From Neckera pumila (Eukaryota > Streptophyta > Bryopsida > Hypnales > Neckeraceae), in assembly GCA_963969595.1 (NCBI GenBank), contig OZ018408.1, positions 33,232,108-33,296,107 of the forward strand: a stretch of DNA of 64,000 nt. The letters are read 5' to 3'. A program made the position numbers and the translations under genes. Shown one piece after another: positions 35,179 through 46,842 of this stretch (its first letter is position 1; every line of letters begins with the position of its first letter). The notes beneath the pieces were generated by a model, which was not told where the DNA came from, searched no databases, and saw only the letters and a list, made by a program, of their open reading frames with translations.

Positions 35179-36882
35179 CTACTCTGGAATAGTGATGATC
35201 CCTGCTCGAAGGAGAAGAAGCTTCAACTCATTGAAGCTATAACTAGGTGCCTGGATGAATTGGTCATTATGCACATCCATCTTGTAGAAGTACCTAAACA
35301 AATAGTACAAATGCTTGCAATTAACGTATTGCTGACGACCTCCAATTGCGGAAACAACCATGTCCACGAAATCTGGGCATGTGCATGTGGGGTATGTACC
35401 CACTATTACTTGATATACATTTTTATTGGTGTCTGCCCTTGTCTCCAATGACACTATTGCACCCAAGCCTAGAAAGGGAAGCAACGTCACTCCTACAATT
35501 TGTCCTTTGATGTTGCCTGCGCTCTTCCACTTGTTCCTTTGTTATAGTATTGGAGCATTTGCAATTCAACGTATGATTCTATTGTTCCAAACCGTTGGAT
35601 ACACTAGTAGAAAATGTAGGAATTTCAAAAGAATTATGTTGATTTGGTTACATTGTCCCGGTCATTGTTTTGTTGATTTCAACAAAAATATGTGAATTTT
35701 AACAGATTTCTATTGAAATCAACAAAACAGTGACTGGGACAACGCGACCAAATCAACAAAATTCTGTTGATATTCCTGCATTTTTAATAGTGATACTGAG
35801 TCAGATTTGATGGTGGCGGTTTATCATATATAACAGTCAAATACTTTTGACATGCTAAAGAGGCGACGTGGTGACAATGCAGGTCTCTTTTGAAGACGAA
35901 ATCCCGCATGCTATAGTAGCAATGTTTCATCCCTAGTGAGATTAGTCCCCATCAAAACAGGCCAAATCTCCGGAACCTCAGGCCAATCAATGATCCACTT
36001 GCATTTTGTGCCTTTCACACATCGTTCAATGTCATCCCGGCAGAACCAGAAGTCCACCACTACCTCCTGCTTACTCCCATAATCTTCTTTTCTTCCGCAA
36101 TAGGTAGAACCTAGGGTTCCATTCCGTCCCTTCAATATTTTTGTAGTGCACTTCATGTTTAACCCTTGTTGCTGAGCTTGACATCTTGCGTTTGATTTGT
36201 GGCTGATTCTTGCAATGTGTCACTTTGACATGTTGCAGTTATTTTCAAAGGCAATGCTGACATGCTGAGAAGTGTTTGATTCAGGTTGCTGACTTGTACC
36301 CTTTGAAGAAACAGCAAAAGCCAAATTCCACCTTATTTGAATACGTTGTTGAGAGAAATTCACCTTGTCTGGTCGGTGTGAGTCTCCTGCATCACCAATG
36401 GGCACGTCCAACTTTCTCTTTGTGCTTCCAAAAATCTCCTCGCCTTCTAGATGTGGTACTCGAGTTTCTACATCCTCCGATCCAGGAAGTGTATTTAAGG
36501 CTTTTGCAATGTTCTTGGGATCTCCGCTTTGTTTAGCCGCTTTCAACCTCAATTTTCCTTTTGATGGACCAAATCCAGACAAATTCTCTCTCAAGTAGGC
36601 ACGATAATTTGTCATTTGCATCCATGTCCAGATACTATCATCACTAATGGCATCAAACAAATTATTTCTTCGATTCCCGGACATTTGAAGCCATTTGTTA
36701 TGAACTGTTTCTGACAAGTTGCACAAAGGCATGTCAATCATCTCCTCCAAACTCAAACCCCAAAAAATCAATCCAAAGAGAACATCAATTATTATGTGAA
36801 ATTCTGTCCGTCTAAACCAACAGTAACCCTCAATATTTATGAATGCTAAAGCACAAGTGAAATACAAAAATATTGAAGACAT
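35179..36882 (-). pseudogene. SWIM zinc-finger domain protein, interrupted copy
   Basis: Reading on the minus strand, 36882-36220 encodes a 220-aa block with PLCNLSETVHNKWLQMSGNR, then AISDDSIWTWMQMTNYRAYL, then a Gly/Lys-rich linker. After a stop and frame change, 36156-35911 encodes a Cys- and Trp-rich block (CKWIIDWPEVPEIWPVLMGT). A 420-bp break follows, which holds a CACTA-type MITE. Then 35490-35179 encodes the SWIM domain: TCTCPDF, 19 residues, then NCKH, followed by LYYLFRYFYKM and an ordinary stop. SWIM (CxC...CxH) zinc fingers bind DNA or protein and are common in Mutator-like transposases and FAR1-type proteins derived from them. No transposase catalytic motif is visible, so I cannot say whether this is transposon-borne or a repeated host gene. 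Confidence 0.6.
35602..35792 (+). mobile_element. CACTA-type MITE (191 bp)
   Basis: The element starts CACTAGTAGAAAATG and ends ATTTTTAATAGTG, with ATA duplicated on both sides (35599-35601 and 35793-35795), the 3-bp target duplication expected of En/Spm elements. The two halves are inverted repeats over most of their length (GTTGATTTGGT... against ...ACCAAATCAAC). It has no coding capacity and sits inside the SWIM pseudogene. Confidence 0.8.
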
Positions 36883-37559
36883 TGACCACTATATTAATGA
36901 AAAATGTATAACTACTACAAAAGAGCCATTTGCCAAAAATCTACACTATTTCCATGGCCAATACCCAACAACCTGCATTGCCATTTCTACAAAAAAGAAT
37001 TTGCTTCATGGTACCTAGAAGAAGAGGTCCGCTTAGTACCACAAAACCTTTAGTCGGATCAAGTAATGGCTAAGTGGTACCAGCTTGACCTCCTCTTTTT
37101 GGTATCCTTTGTTGAATTTTCTAGCTTTTCTTAGAAATTCAATTAAAAAAATTGGATTAGGAATTTCTCTACGTCAAATGAAAACTGCAATCATGCAAGC
37201 AAAAATTCAATTTCCTAATTTGCTTAAGCACATTTACCAATTTATAAAACAACTATACATTTTCAAAATTCAAGACCACCATTTGCATGAAGCCATCCCA
37301 TTGTCAATAGCAAAAATGCCAAAATGCTAGCCAATGGTCCAAGTGATGAAGTGCTTCTTGATTTGCAGCCCCTGATGACAACCACCATGACCGAATCGCA
37401 AGATAACGTGTCTTTGCTACATCAATGGTCTCTGAATCTTTATACTGCTTTTTTGAGTCTTGTACTAACCTTTGAGCAACCTCCCTCCGTACATTGGCGT
37501 ATGCCGCTTTGGGGGGCCTCTAGTGTGTGAAGTTGTCAGTTACTTTGTGTCCTAACGTG

Positions 37560-37850
37560 TTGTTCCCTTACGTACGTGTTTTCACCTTTGTCTAACATCC
37601 CTCTCATTGTGTAGACCCCTCCATTGACGGCAAAGCTTTGGCTTTGTCACGTGCATTCTCTACATGTGTTTTTTGTTCCTTTGTCTAACCCTCGCTTGGC
37701 CACATATACCCCCCTCGGGAACGTTGAAGCTTTGACTATAGAATCTAGAAAAGTTTGGCATTTTTTATAGTTACCCACGGAACGGCAAAGCTTTGATTAT
37801 AGGGTCTAGAAAAGTTTGGCATTCTTTACAAAATCCCAACCATCTTTCTA
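37560..37850. repeat. Degenerate tandem repeat (GGCAAAGCTTTG units)
   Basis: GGCAAAGCTTTGGCTTTG at 37627, TTGAAGCTTTGACTATAGAA at 37723 and GGCAAAGCTTTGATTATAGG at 37784; the last two are each followed by TCTAGAAAAGTTTGGCATT. Unit size is about 55-60 bp for the last two. Confidence 0.55.
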
Positions 37851-38077
37851 CCTTAGTGTCCAAATATCCGTGTGGGGATATTATCATTAGTGTCCAAATA
37901 TTCAAGAGTTTTGGAAATAGTTGAACCAATATAATTGTCCATTAGTGAGAGTACTAGAACCCCATAATACCTCCTAAGCTAATCATAAAGTTTGGGTTTC
38001 TTTTTCTTTTTCTTTTCCTTAGCCAAAAACTACCCCAGTTCAAGTCCTTTTAGTTCCAACAAAAGAAGAAAAGATAA

Positions 38078-38236
38078 AAAACGAGATGATTCAGAAGGCC
38101 AGATCAAAGACGAGACGACTAGAAGGCCAAATCAGGAGACGAGACGACTAAGGCCAGATCAGAAGGCGAGATGACCAAAACGCCAGATCACAAAGACGAG
38201 ACGACCAGAGGCCAGATCAGAAGGTGAGACAACCAG
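38078..38236. repeat. Minisatellite 1 (AGGCCAGATCAGAAGACGAG units)
   Basis: Five to six units of about 26-31 bp with the core GCCAGATCA and GACGAGACGACC. The frame across it has no stop for a while only because of the repeat. Confidence 0.75.
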
Positions 38237-38261
38237 CCTTGCTGGCCAAGGGGGGTCGAGA

Positions 38262-38372
38262 GCTCAGCTAGTCCAGGGCTTTGGGGAACTCGGGATGTCT
38301 AGGGGCTTTGGGAGCTTGGGCTGTCCAGGGGTCTGGAAGCTTGGACTGGTCCAGGGGCTTCGGGGAATTGGT
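38262..38372. repeat. Minisatellite 2 (GTCCAGGGGCTTTGGGGAGC units)
   Basis: Four units of about 28-30 bp: TCCAGGGCTTTGGGGAACTC, TCTAGGGGCTTTGGGAGCTT, TCCAGGGGTCTGGAAGCTTG and TCCAGGGGCTTCGGGGAATT. It directly follows minisatellite 1. Confidence 0.75.
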
Positions 38373-39069
38373 TACTAAGACAAAAAATCAGATTCTAAGA
38401 AAAAAGACTACTTAAAGTCCATAGTCTGGGTGGAGAGTCGGGTTTGTTTTTAAAACAAAAAATCTATTGAGAAAAGAAAAGAAGAGAAAATGGGGTCTTG
38501 TCCGGGCTAAAGCTCCACTTAGAATAATCGTCCATTCAACACCTGCAAAACCACACAATGATAGAAGGAAAAGGAAAGGAAAGGATGGCTATATGGGCAA
38601 CTTAGGCGAGAGAGACGATAAATAGTGTGCTAGCAAGTAGACTAGGAGGAATAGGAAGAAATCTAAAAAGAAGCCTTGGTAGCCGTTAGAGGAGGATGGG
38701 AGGTATGACGACATAAGAACTTTGTAAGAGGCAAGTTGGCACATTTATGCCTATTAGTTGTCAAAGTTGGTGGTGTAAAACCCCCATTAAAACATTTGGT
38801 GGAATAGTTCCAAGGTAGAAGAAAGGAAGAAAAAGAAAAGGAGGCCAAGGTAGAAAGAAAGAAATTAGTTAAAAATCAATTGTAAGTCTCCAACCTTTAA
38901 GCCGTGGGCATTATTGAAAAGAAAATAAAGAATTACGATGGAACACGAGGATGTGTACGTGTACGTGGACAAGGTCATCTCTAACACCGGCAGTGATGAG
39001 GTAAGCCATTTAGACTAATCCTGGTTACCTTTTTCTCTAATTCCCTCTTGATTTTCTTGATCAATCTTT

Positions 39070-39660
39070 AAATCCCAGTTAACAAGTAGAAATTAGTGAC
39101 AATTAACAGTTAGATTCAAAAGTAGAAATTAGGAGAAAATTAGGAAGTAAAAAATCCAATTAGGGCAAACTTGAAAGAAATTAAATTAGGAATTAAACCT
39201 TGGAATTAGAGTTAGTAGGTTACTTTTAAGGGTCAATTTAGAAGGAAAAATTAAACATGAATTAGGACGTAAACCGTGGGAGTTTAGTTTAGAGGTCAAA
39301 AACTTCAAATTAGATTAAAAATAAAAACCTAGAATTAAATTAGAAGCTAAAAGCTTAGAGTAAGAATTTAGGAGTTAAAATTTAGAAGTAATTTCGAAGT
39401 AAAATGTTAGAGTAACATCGGGACATTGGAAAATTAGGATAATATTTAGGAGTGAAAATTTAGAGATAATTTAGAAGTAAATCCTTAAGGTAAAGTTTAG
39501 GAGTTAAAATCTAGAAGTAACTTAGAAGTCAAAAATCTAGAGTAAAACTTAGGGGTTAAAATTTAGAAGTAATTTTAAAAGTAAAAACCAAGAGTTAATT
39601 TTGAAGTTAGGAAGTTAGAGTAAAAGTTTAGAAGTAATTTTCTAAGGGTAAGTTAAAATT
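39070..39660. repeat. Purine-rich degenerate repeat (TTAGAAGTAA / TTAGGAGTTAAAA)
   Basis: Short units of about 20-30 bp such as TTTAGGAGTTAAAATTTAGA and AGTAATTTAGAAGTAAA recur with many differences through about 590 bp. The plus strand is strongly purine-biased. No ORF. Confidence 0.6.
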
Positions 39661-39663
39661 TGG

Positions 39664-42160
39664 GTTAAGGTCATATTGACAGAGCACTTAAGAACCTCCC
39701 ACGTAGCTGTCAAGCCATTTAAAATTGCACACCAACCACCCTCTTCATACTGACAAAGCACTTAAGAACCCCCCATGCGGCTGTCAATGTTCATTTATAC
39801 TTTTGACATCGCCGTCCTGGATGTTATGACATTAAAGCCAAGTGGTTTCAAGTTTCATGTGCTTAAATAGAAGGCTGTGCTTCAAGCAAGAGCCATTCTC
39901 ATTTCTTTCAAGTGCAAACACCTTCTATAGTTGAGAGCAATAGGATTTATGTACTCAATTTTGAACTCATGTTTGTAGGAAATTGTTGTGCGCCGATTTC
40001 TAATCTCTAGTATAGGCAGAAGAAGAAGAGGCATAGTTGTTTGTTCTTTTCATCTTCGAAGACGCTTAAAAGTTCTAGAATAAATAGAGGGAAGAAAGTG
40101 ATGTCAAAGACAAGTCAGTCTACAGAGGGAGACTTGCGCAAAATTCTACGCTTTGGATCTGGAGGGAATGGCAACAATGACGAGGTAGAGATTATGACGT
40201 GAATGCCATGCGAGAGATGCCTGAGGATACCATCGGCGACAAAAACAATACTCTACACAAAGTCGTTCCAACTGTAAGTATCTATGCAACACCTTCTGTT
40301 TTTCCAATCATTTCTATTTCACTGCAATTGTTAGAAGTCTAGGGAAAACATACAGACTTGGTTCAATGTGTATTCCTTACCCTCATTTGTTATATTTTGT
40401 CGTCAGGATATATATATATGCACATTTTGAAAGCGCTTGATATGTCAAGTTACTTGCATGACACATTTTTTAAATAATCAGTAGACCTTTTTGCCCTTAT
40501 AGACTCCTACTTCTTGATTATATTGAGGGGACATTTAAAGGTTTCTTACAGTGTGATGTGTATTATGAAGGATAACTTATTCCTAGATGCTTATTCTAAA
40601 ATTGAATTTAAATATTCCATTCACTCTTTCATGCATGCATTAGCGAAGTTCTAGGTTCATTGTAAATATCCTATTGTATTGTATGCCTCGAATAATTAAT
40701 GCTTTTTAAGTATATAGAGGAGACATTGGAACTTTTGTTTGTATTATAGAAGCATAAGATAAGGCATTGGGACTCCTGTTTGCATTATAGAAGCATATTT
40801 CTATGATATAATTCAACTCTAAAAGCTTTGTAGACGTTGTCGTGTTGCAAATGCAGACATTATGTAGATTATGTATATATATATGATTTAGATAGATTTT
40901 AATATTTGTTGCATTATAAAAAAGTTGACATCATTTGAGGTGGCTTCATCTCATTCAATATTCTTCTTTGTGTTTTATTTAGATTATACTATGTCGAACT
41001 AGAGGTTTTTTTTTCTGAGTCTCAAGAAATTGGGGTTCTAGTTTTTTTTTACCTCTACTAGATATATGTAGATTTTAGTTCTTTATTCCGTAGATAGAGT
41101 GGATAGTGTGAAGTTAGAGATAAGTTAAGATGGAGATTGAGTGGAAAAATAAAAGATAAAGAGATAGAGTGAAGTTAGAGTGAAGTTAAGGTGGGAAAAA
41201 GGTGATTTTTTTTTCATCTTCTCTCTCATTGTGAGTTTAGGGGGGGGGGATCCGAATGTTTGGAGGTTGTTGTTGTGTTATGTTTTGAGAAGGGGGGTTT
41301 TCAATGAAAATTGGAGGAGTTGTATATTATAATGTTGTGATTGGAAGAGGTCTTTCTTGCTTGAATTGAAGTTAGTGAGTGGAGATTTGTGCTAGTTTGA
41401 GTGGAGGAAGGTCTGCTGCCTCCCAATTGAAGAGGCTGAGACTTTGACCAACCATAGAAGACGGACAGATTTTTATTTTGCAATGAAATTTTGAGAAGTT
41501 ATAGAGAATTCTGTTAGCTTTTCAAATAGATACCATTTGTTGTATTTGGAGCATTTATGAGTGAGTTGTGAGTGTTGAAGTGAAGGAGGGTCTGCTGCCC
41601 TCACTTTTAGAGGCCGAAACTTTGGGCAATTATAGATATTGGAGAGAGTATTTGAATGAATTGAAATTTGGTGAAAGTATAGAAAATTGTATTAGCTTTA
41701 CAAAGAGCTATCACTCATTCTATTTGCAGTTGTAGAGCATTGGTGGCGTTCATTCAAAGTTTAGCTTTGAAATTGAAGTTGGAGTGAAGATTTGAAGTTG
41801 GAGTTGGAGGAGAATTTGTGTGTTGTGGCTTGTGGCTTGTCTTTTATTGTAAACTTTTGTTGTTGCGGTCAGCTTGGGTTAAACCAATGCTTAGCCTCGT
41901 TTTGTGTTTGTGGAGACGGTGGAATTTAATCACCCACATGGTCGAATTTGTTTGTTGTCACGGTGAAAGCTAAAGCCTAGTTAGAGCTGATCACCGGGAA
42001 TTTGAAGTTTAGGAGCCCATCATCCGGACGGCATCTCGTGTTATGCCGTCCCGTTTTACCCGTCCGAGGCCCGTGGTTCTTATTACCTACCTGACCGAAT
42101 CTTGACCCGTTTAGAGCCAACACAGGATAGGCCAACGGGGAGGATTTGAAGGCCGAAGAA
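39664..42160 (+). repeat. LTR-like or unclassified repeat region
   Basis: Two copies of a 42-bp unit with AGCACTTAAGAACC and TGTCAA start the region (39671 and 39747). A TTAAATAGAAGG TATA-like box with a downstream TTCTCATTTCTTTCAAGTGC follows at 39864-39925, as in an LTR promoter and R region. Two units of about 190 bp containing GTCTGCTGCC and TATAGA lie at 41340-41535 and 41570-41720. A GC-rich end (GACGGCATCTCGTGTTATGC, GATCACCGGGAATTTGAAG) closes it. No gag or pol sequence is present, and paired LTR ends were not found. Confidence 0.3.
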
Positions 42161-43225
42161 CGAAGAGAAGATTGAAGACTAGAAGACTTGAAGATTATTT
42201 GAAGTCAATGACTAACTAGTTCCAGTTGCAGCCAGATACTTTGCATATTCCCAAAGCGCGCTCCTCTCAACACGACAACGTATTTTAATTACAACGAACT
42301 CTCTATAATATGAAATGCTCTCCAAGTATATGTAGTTCAAGAGGCTCACTGTATGTATGCATATAGAATGTAAGAAATTACTATCATGATGTATCATTGT
42401 TTCAAGATGGATTATTTCTCTTAGAAATTCTTAAGACCACATGAATGTAGGATGGATGAAAGTTTACCATTTAAAGATAAATAGAGAACCCTAAACCCAT
42501 TCACTGAAGGCCTATTTAACTAGCATAGGTGCAGACAGCTTCATCACTTCTCATTTTTTATGTTAACATCTATATGTAAAATGCATCATAAACAAGAATA
42601 GCCAAGATTCTTTCAACTCGAATACATTTAAAATTGAAAAAGAAAAACACAAATTCTAATTTATAGAGTGATTTTCAAGTTCCTCTACCCCTTCATGGAT
42701 TTATATTCATATTTATTGAAGCATAGGAAGTTAAAAGTTACCTTAGTATTACAAACTCTCTCTCAATATTTTATAATAAATTTTGAAATTCAATATCTCA
42801 TTCCTTAAAGACTCTAAAATAATTTCAATTGTTCTATAGAATAAGCTTCATGGGCTACCAATATGTTTAACTTAAACCTTCAATCTATTCATTTATATTT
42901 CAAGCAAATGAGAAGGGTCATAGAACCTCATTTCAAATTGTTTATCATTTAGTTTACTGAAGTATTCTATACCAATGACTGTGTATCTTTTTCTTTTGGA
43001 ATGTGAATGTTGCTACAAAACTAAAATGCAATTGAAGTATTTATCCAAGAACATTAACCATCAGTTTATTTGTGGACCTTACCTTAAAAATTCTTTTGGG
43101 AATCAGACTTGTCCAAATTTGTTCCTTCAGACTTTAGGAATTTGAGAATGCCTGGAATCCTTGCCTTTAACATTGTCAGTTCAAATTAAAGTAGATGCTT
43201 CTCCCACACTTCTCTCTTAGAATTT
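42161..43225. other. AT-rich stretch, nothing recognised
   Basis: No credible ORF or element end. Confidence 0.45.
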
Positions 43226-43849
43226 TTATGGAAAATGGGTTTTCTCATTTCTTTTTTTTGGACCCAAGCTCAATTGACTTTGAGCACCTTTCGGTCGGGA
43301 TTCCAGTTTTTGGGCTGCTCTCCAAAAAAAGTGGCGGCGGCATCCTGAATTGGCGATCCTTGCGCCCCTTTGGCTCTGCACCAGACTCTTGAGATTGACA
43401 CTCCGCTCCCCTTGCACTCCAATCTTCTGCTCTTGTTGCACTCTTCGCCCTTGTCTCTGTGCATGCGGCTCCCCACTTTCTAGCAACTACCGATGATTCT
43501 AACAAGTTTGATTTCTTACTGTTGGTTTCGCAACGTGAGAAGATGACGACCAGGACAACCAGATCACATTCCCAGGAGGAGGGAGATATGTAGGCAAGTT
43601 AAGGCGCTGGAAATATTTGCCGCAAACCCCAGCATGCCCATTATTCATATTGTCTTTGTTTTTGTGTTCAAAATTCTTCCGGTGTAGGGTTCCTATTTCA
43701 AAATGAATAGCAAGTTCACGTTGTTGCGATTCCTCATTTCCGCGGTGGTCCAATTTCTTGAAGTTGGGTTCATTTCTTGATGGTGGTCCGATTTCAAAAT
43801 GTACAGCAATTTCTAGTTGTTGGTCGCTTGAATCTAAAACCGCTCGCAA
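43226..43849 (-). other. GC-richer stretch with overlapping unrecognised frames
   Basis: The 116-aa minus frame 43499-43849 contains an internal repeat (LEIAVHFEIGPPSRN and ELAIHFEIGTLHRKN). Three overlapping frames cover 43226-43505 and none is recognised. AGACTCTTGAGATTGACAC at 43383-43401 occurs again at 50733-50751, just after the stop of the ParB/methyltransferase pseudogene. Confidence 0.25.
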
Positions 43850-43941
43850 CTGGTCAATGAGCTTGTTCTTTTCCTTGCGTGTGTAATCGTTTCTGTTTGG
43901 TTCTCATTGCCGCAACATCCATTTTGTCTGCTTCTTAGCTA

Positions 43942-44049
43942 CTCTCGGCTCATTTTGGGGGGGTCCAGCTGAGAGCAGCCAGACCCTAGTAGGATCTGAC
44001 TAGGGATGGGCTGCTCTCAGTTGGATCCCCCCAAAATGGGCCGAGAGCA
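43942..44049 (+). repeat. Palindromic element 1 (GAGAGCAGCC type)
   Basis: CTCTCGGCTCATTTTGGGGG on the left is answered by CCCCCAAAATGGGCCGAGAG on the right. The centre is CCCTAGTAGGATCTGACTAGGG. A related palindrome lies 450 bp downstream. Target duplications are not clear. Confidence 0.6.
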
Positions 44050-44109
44050 GCCCCAAACACAAAAGAAATCCAAACCCACAAACAATTTGCCAAAACCAGT
44101 TTTTGTTTT

Positions 44110-44480
44110 TCCACTTTGTGAGTGATCGGCTTGTGATTCGGCCGAAATAGCTTGTGAGCTCATTGTTTTGCTCGACTGGCTTTTGAATCAATCAAACCAG
44201 CTGGTGCACTTGTTTTTTTTTTCGACAAGCTTCTGATTTCTCTTGGACTAGCTTCTGATTTGCCCGAATTAGCCTGTGAGCTTTTTCTTCTCCTTGTAAG
44301 GTTTCTGGATTGAGTTTTTTCTTTTCCTCGCAGGGTTTTTGGATCTAGCTTCTTGTTTTCCTTGCCGTGTTTCTATATCGAGGTTTTGTTTCCCCACAGG
44401 GTTTCTGTATCAAGCATTTAGTTTTCCTCGTTGGTGTTCCTCTTGCGATTTTATTATTCCTCGCAGGGTTTCTCAAATCA
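44110..44480. repeat. Degenerate minisatellite (CTCGCAGGGTTTCT units)
   Basis: CCTTGTAAGGTTTCTGGATT, CCTCGCAGGGTTTTTGGATC, CCTTGCCGTGTTTCTATATC, CCCCACAGGGTTTCTGTATC and CCTCGCAGGGTTTCTC follow at about 45-50 bp spacing, preceded by units with AGCTTCTGATTTG. It lies between the two palindromes. Confidence 0.55.
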
Positions 44481-44499
44481 CCAGACTGCGGTGACAGGT

Positions 44500-44640
44500 T
44501 GCTGTCTCTCAGCTGGACCTATTTGGGCCCATTTTTTGGGGGTCCAGCTGAGAGCAGCCAGACCCTAGTTGGATCCGACTAAGGTCTGGCTGCTTTCAAC
44601 TGGACCCCCCAAAAATGGGTCCAATTGAGAAATAGCAGCC
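44500..44640 (+). repeat. Palindromic element 2 (GAGAGCAGCC type)
   Basis: GGGCCCATTTTTTGGGGGTC with CAGCTGAGAGCAGCCAGACC on the left is answered by GGTCTGGCTGCTTTCAACTG and GACCCCCCAAAAATGGGTCC on the right. The centre TAGTTGGATCCGACTAAGG recurs at about 48262-48281 inside an intron of the ParB/methyltransferase pseudogene. Confidence 0.6.
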
Positions 44641-45529
44641 GCTGAGTCCAGCTCATTCTTCTGATCCTACCATCCACTTGTCCGTTTCCTGTTTTTTCTT
44701 TGGTATGATAAAAAGACTTGCTGGCATTTGAAGATTCTCTTCGTCACGCGAGTATAGCAGCAGGTGTAGCCTCGTCGCAAAAATTTCACAACCATATTGT
44801 GATAGCAGTAGTACGCAGTCTCTTGTTTGACTTACAACGAGACTTTGGAATTTAATTCTTGTGCATTGTCGATATCAGCGCTACCCAACCACCTCAATTG
44901 CTAGAGTGAATTCATGTTCTCCCTCATCGCGACAGTCTTTTCCTATTGTGTGCAAGAAATATGAGAATAAGTCTTACGCTGTGCCATTGGTTCGTTGGGA
45001 GGAGGGGACTCAAAGCACTACAAAACATACCTAAAATAAGGGACAAATTTGAAACCATTTCATGTGCAATGCGCATTTGAAAAGTATATATGTAGAGCAG
45101 ACATCCTAGTAACAAAGTTTTGTCGATGCAGCAAATTACTAGATTGTAAGTCAAACAAGAGCTTTAAAGATCATAATATGATAATAATTAAATATGGGTT
45201 TAGGTATCTTGGTTTAGGGTTAGGAATGTTTTCTAAGTGACACATCTTCAGTATATTCAAAAATCTCCTTAGATTACAATTGACGTCTTTGTTTTTGTCA
45301 CTAATTTCAATGCCACGACTTATTTACGTGGATCAAACTCCAGGATTCATTCTCATGTATCAGCCACCAAAATTTATTGATTTTATCAACGCATGTGTTC
45401 ATATTTTTTTCATTATCTTAAAGCTACTTCTTGGAAGTCTTCAATTGAATACATCTGATTTATTGACAAACTCTTATTTTTAAAATGCAAAGAAACACAC
45501 GTTGAGGAGTTAAAGGTGACACTTCAGCC

Positions 45530-45986
45530 TTCACAATTCAAGAAGAGATTGTTGCAGTTGTTGATTTGGATGGTCCTTTGCAGCTTGTGATTATGGCACC
45601 TGCAAACCTTTTTAATTCCAGCGACAACTCCGAAGATTAAGAGCATGATGTTGAATTGGTAAGCTTCACCAACATCATGGATGCTGTTGATTGTGCAGCA
45701 GATGAGTTTGAGAAGGAGCTTGTAGCGAGCAGTTTCTCAGATTGTTTGCGTTTCCGGAAAGGGAGGCAGCCAGTTTTTTCTTCTGAGAGCTCGGACACCA
45801 AGTACAGCTTGAGGAGGAGTCTTTCACGACCGTAACAAGTCTTTGTTTCCAAGAGACTGGTAATAATGCGACTAGCGCTCCAGGATACGGGCCCAGAGTG
45901 GTGTTACTCCACTACAGCTCAGATGAGGATGAGAATGTTGATGTCGATGACTTTGGCATTAGGTTTATATCATATGAGAGTTCTTA
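45530..45986 (+). pseudogene. Possible upstream exon or neighbouring gene end next to the ParB/methyltransferase pseudogene
   Basis: Two reading frames carry protein-like sequence: one reads SAFTIQEEIVAVVDLDGPLQ and, after a TAA, FTNIMDAVDCAADEFEKELV; after a shift near 45810 the other reads EESFTTVTSLCFQETGNN and ends with HYSSDEDENVDVDDFG and a TAG at 45984-45986. The acidic character matches the N-terminal part of the next gene, 195 bp downstream on the same strand. It may be its first exon, with the last codons lost, or a separate gene remnant. Confidence 0.3.
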
Positions 45987-46180
45987 GAATATACTAGCTT
46001 ATTGAATCCCAAACGAGGGTAGTTTCTATACCCTAAACGCGTTTTCTTTATCTATTATTATAGTTTGGTCCATTTACTGTAAAACTTTTCATAAATAATC
46101 TATTATTATTTTTGAAGCATGTGTTCATTTCAAGGTTCATATGCTTCCGATTTTCAAATTCATTGGATTTATTATTGCAG

Positions 46181-46842
46181 ATGGAGTCCTCAATCAACGA
46201 GACTCAGGATGAGAGGATTACAGAGACTCTAATGACAGATGACACAACACAGCCCGAAATTGTTGGTGAAGTAGAAGGACACTCAAGGGAAGAGGATGTC
46301 ATTGAAGACAAGGAGAAGGAGCTTCTCGAGGATGAGCTCTGCCGTTTGCAGAAGGTTGACTCTGTGGCATCACTTGCGTCTTTGCAGAGGAAGCCTGAAA
46401 AGCTTTTCCAATTTTCTATCCCTTTATGCAGATTGGTCGCGATGCCGATGGTTTGACCGACATTGTCATCTGACATGAAAAAGCTTGAGCAAGAGTTTTG
46501 TCATAGGTATGTACCAGGATCAGCGGCCTTCTATGTTTCAACCACAAACAAGGTAGGTGAAAGCATGGAATTCAAAAATGAGGAGATGAGCATTTGGGAT
46601 TTGCCATAGCAAAAAGTGAACGATGAATTCATGGAGTATGTGAATTCACATGCACCGTTGCATTTCTTAAAAAAGGCAAAGTTCTTTGTATGTGATGGTA
46701 ACCACCGTTTGCAAGCATGGATAAGTCACATTTCAAGATTGTATCCAACGGACGAGGCATGGCACATAGCTGTGGATTGCATAGTTCTTGATACAAAAGG
46801 CAAAGTGGAACTTGTTATGCAGGTCATGCATGACATAAATAA
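46181..46842 (+). pseudogene. ParB-like domain block of the ParB/methyltransferase pseudogene
   Basis: The block starts with ATG directly after an AG (TATTGCAG), so the ATG may be the first codon after a leader intron or an internal Met. The first 85 codons are acidic (EVEGHSREEDVIEDKEKELL). After stops TGA at 46454 and TAG at 46607 the frame continues unchanged, so these are substitutions rather than shifts. The ParB-like core DGNHRLQAW is followed by WHIAVDCIVLD and VMQVMHDINK, ending at a GTAAGT donor. Confidence 0.65.

Noticed and set aside
36276..36598. Plus-strand frames of 77-86 aa
   Set aside because: They are antisense to the SWIM pseudogene's first block.
37992..38236. Direct repeats considered as a CRISPR-like array
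   Set aside because: The units lack unique spacers of constant length and the setting is plant nuclear DNA; it is a minisatellite.
41242..41250. Poly-G run as a possible regulatory G-quadruplex
   Set aside because: A single G run in an AT-rich repeat region is not enough for a quadruplex with separate tracts.
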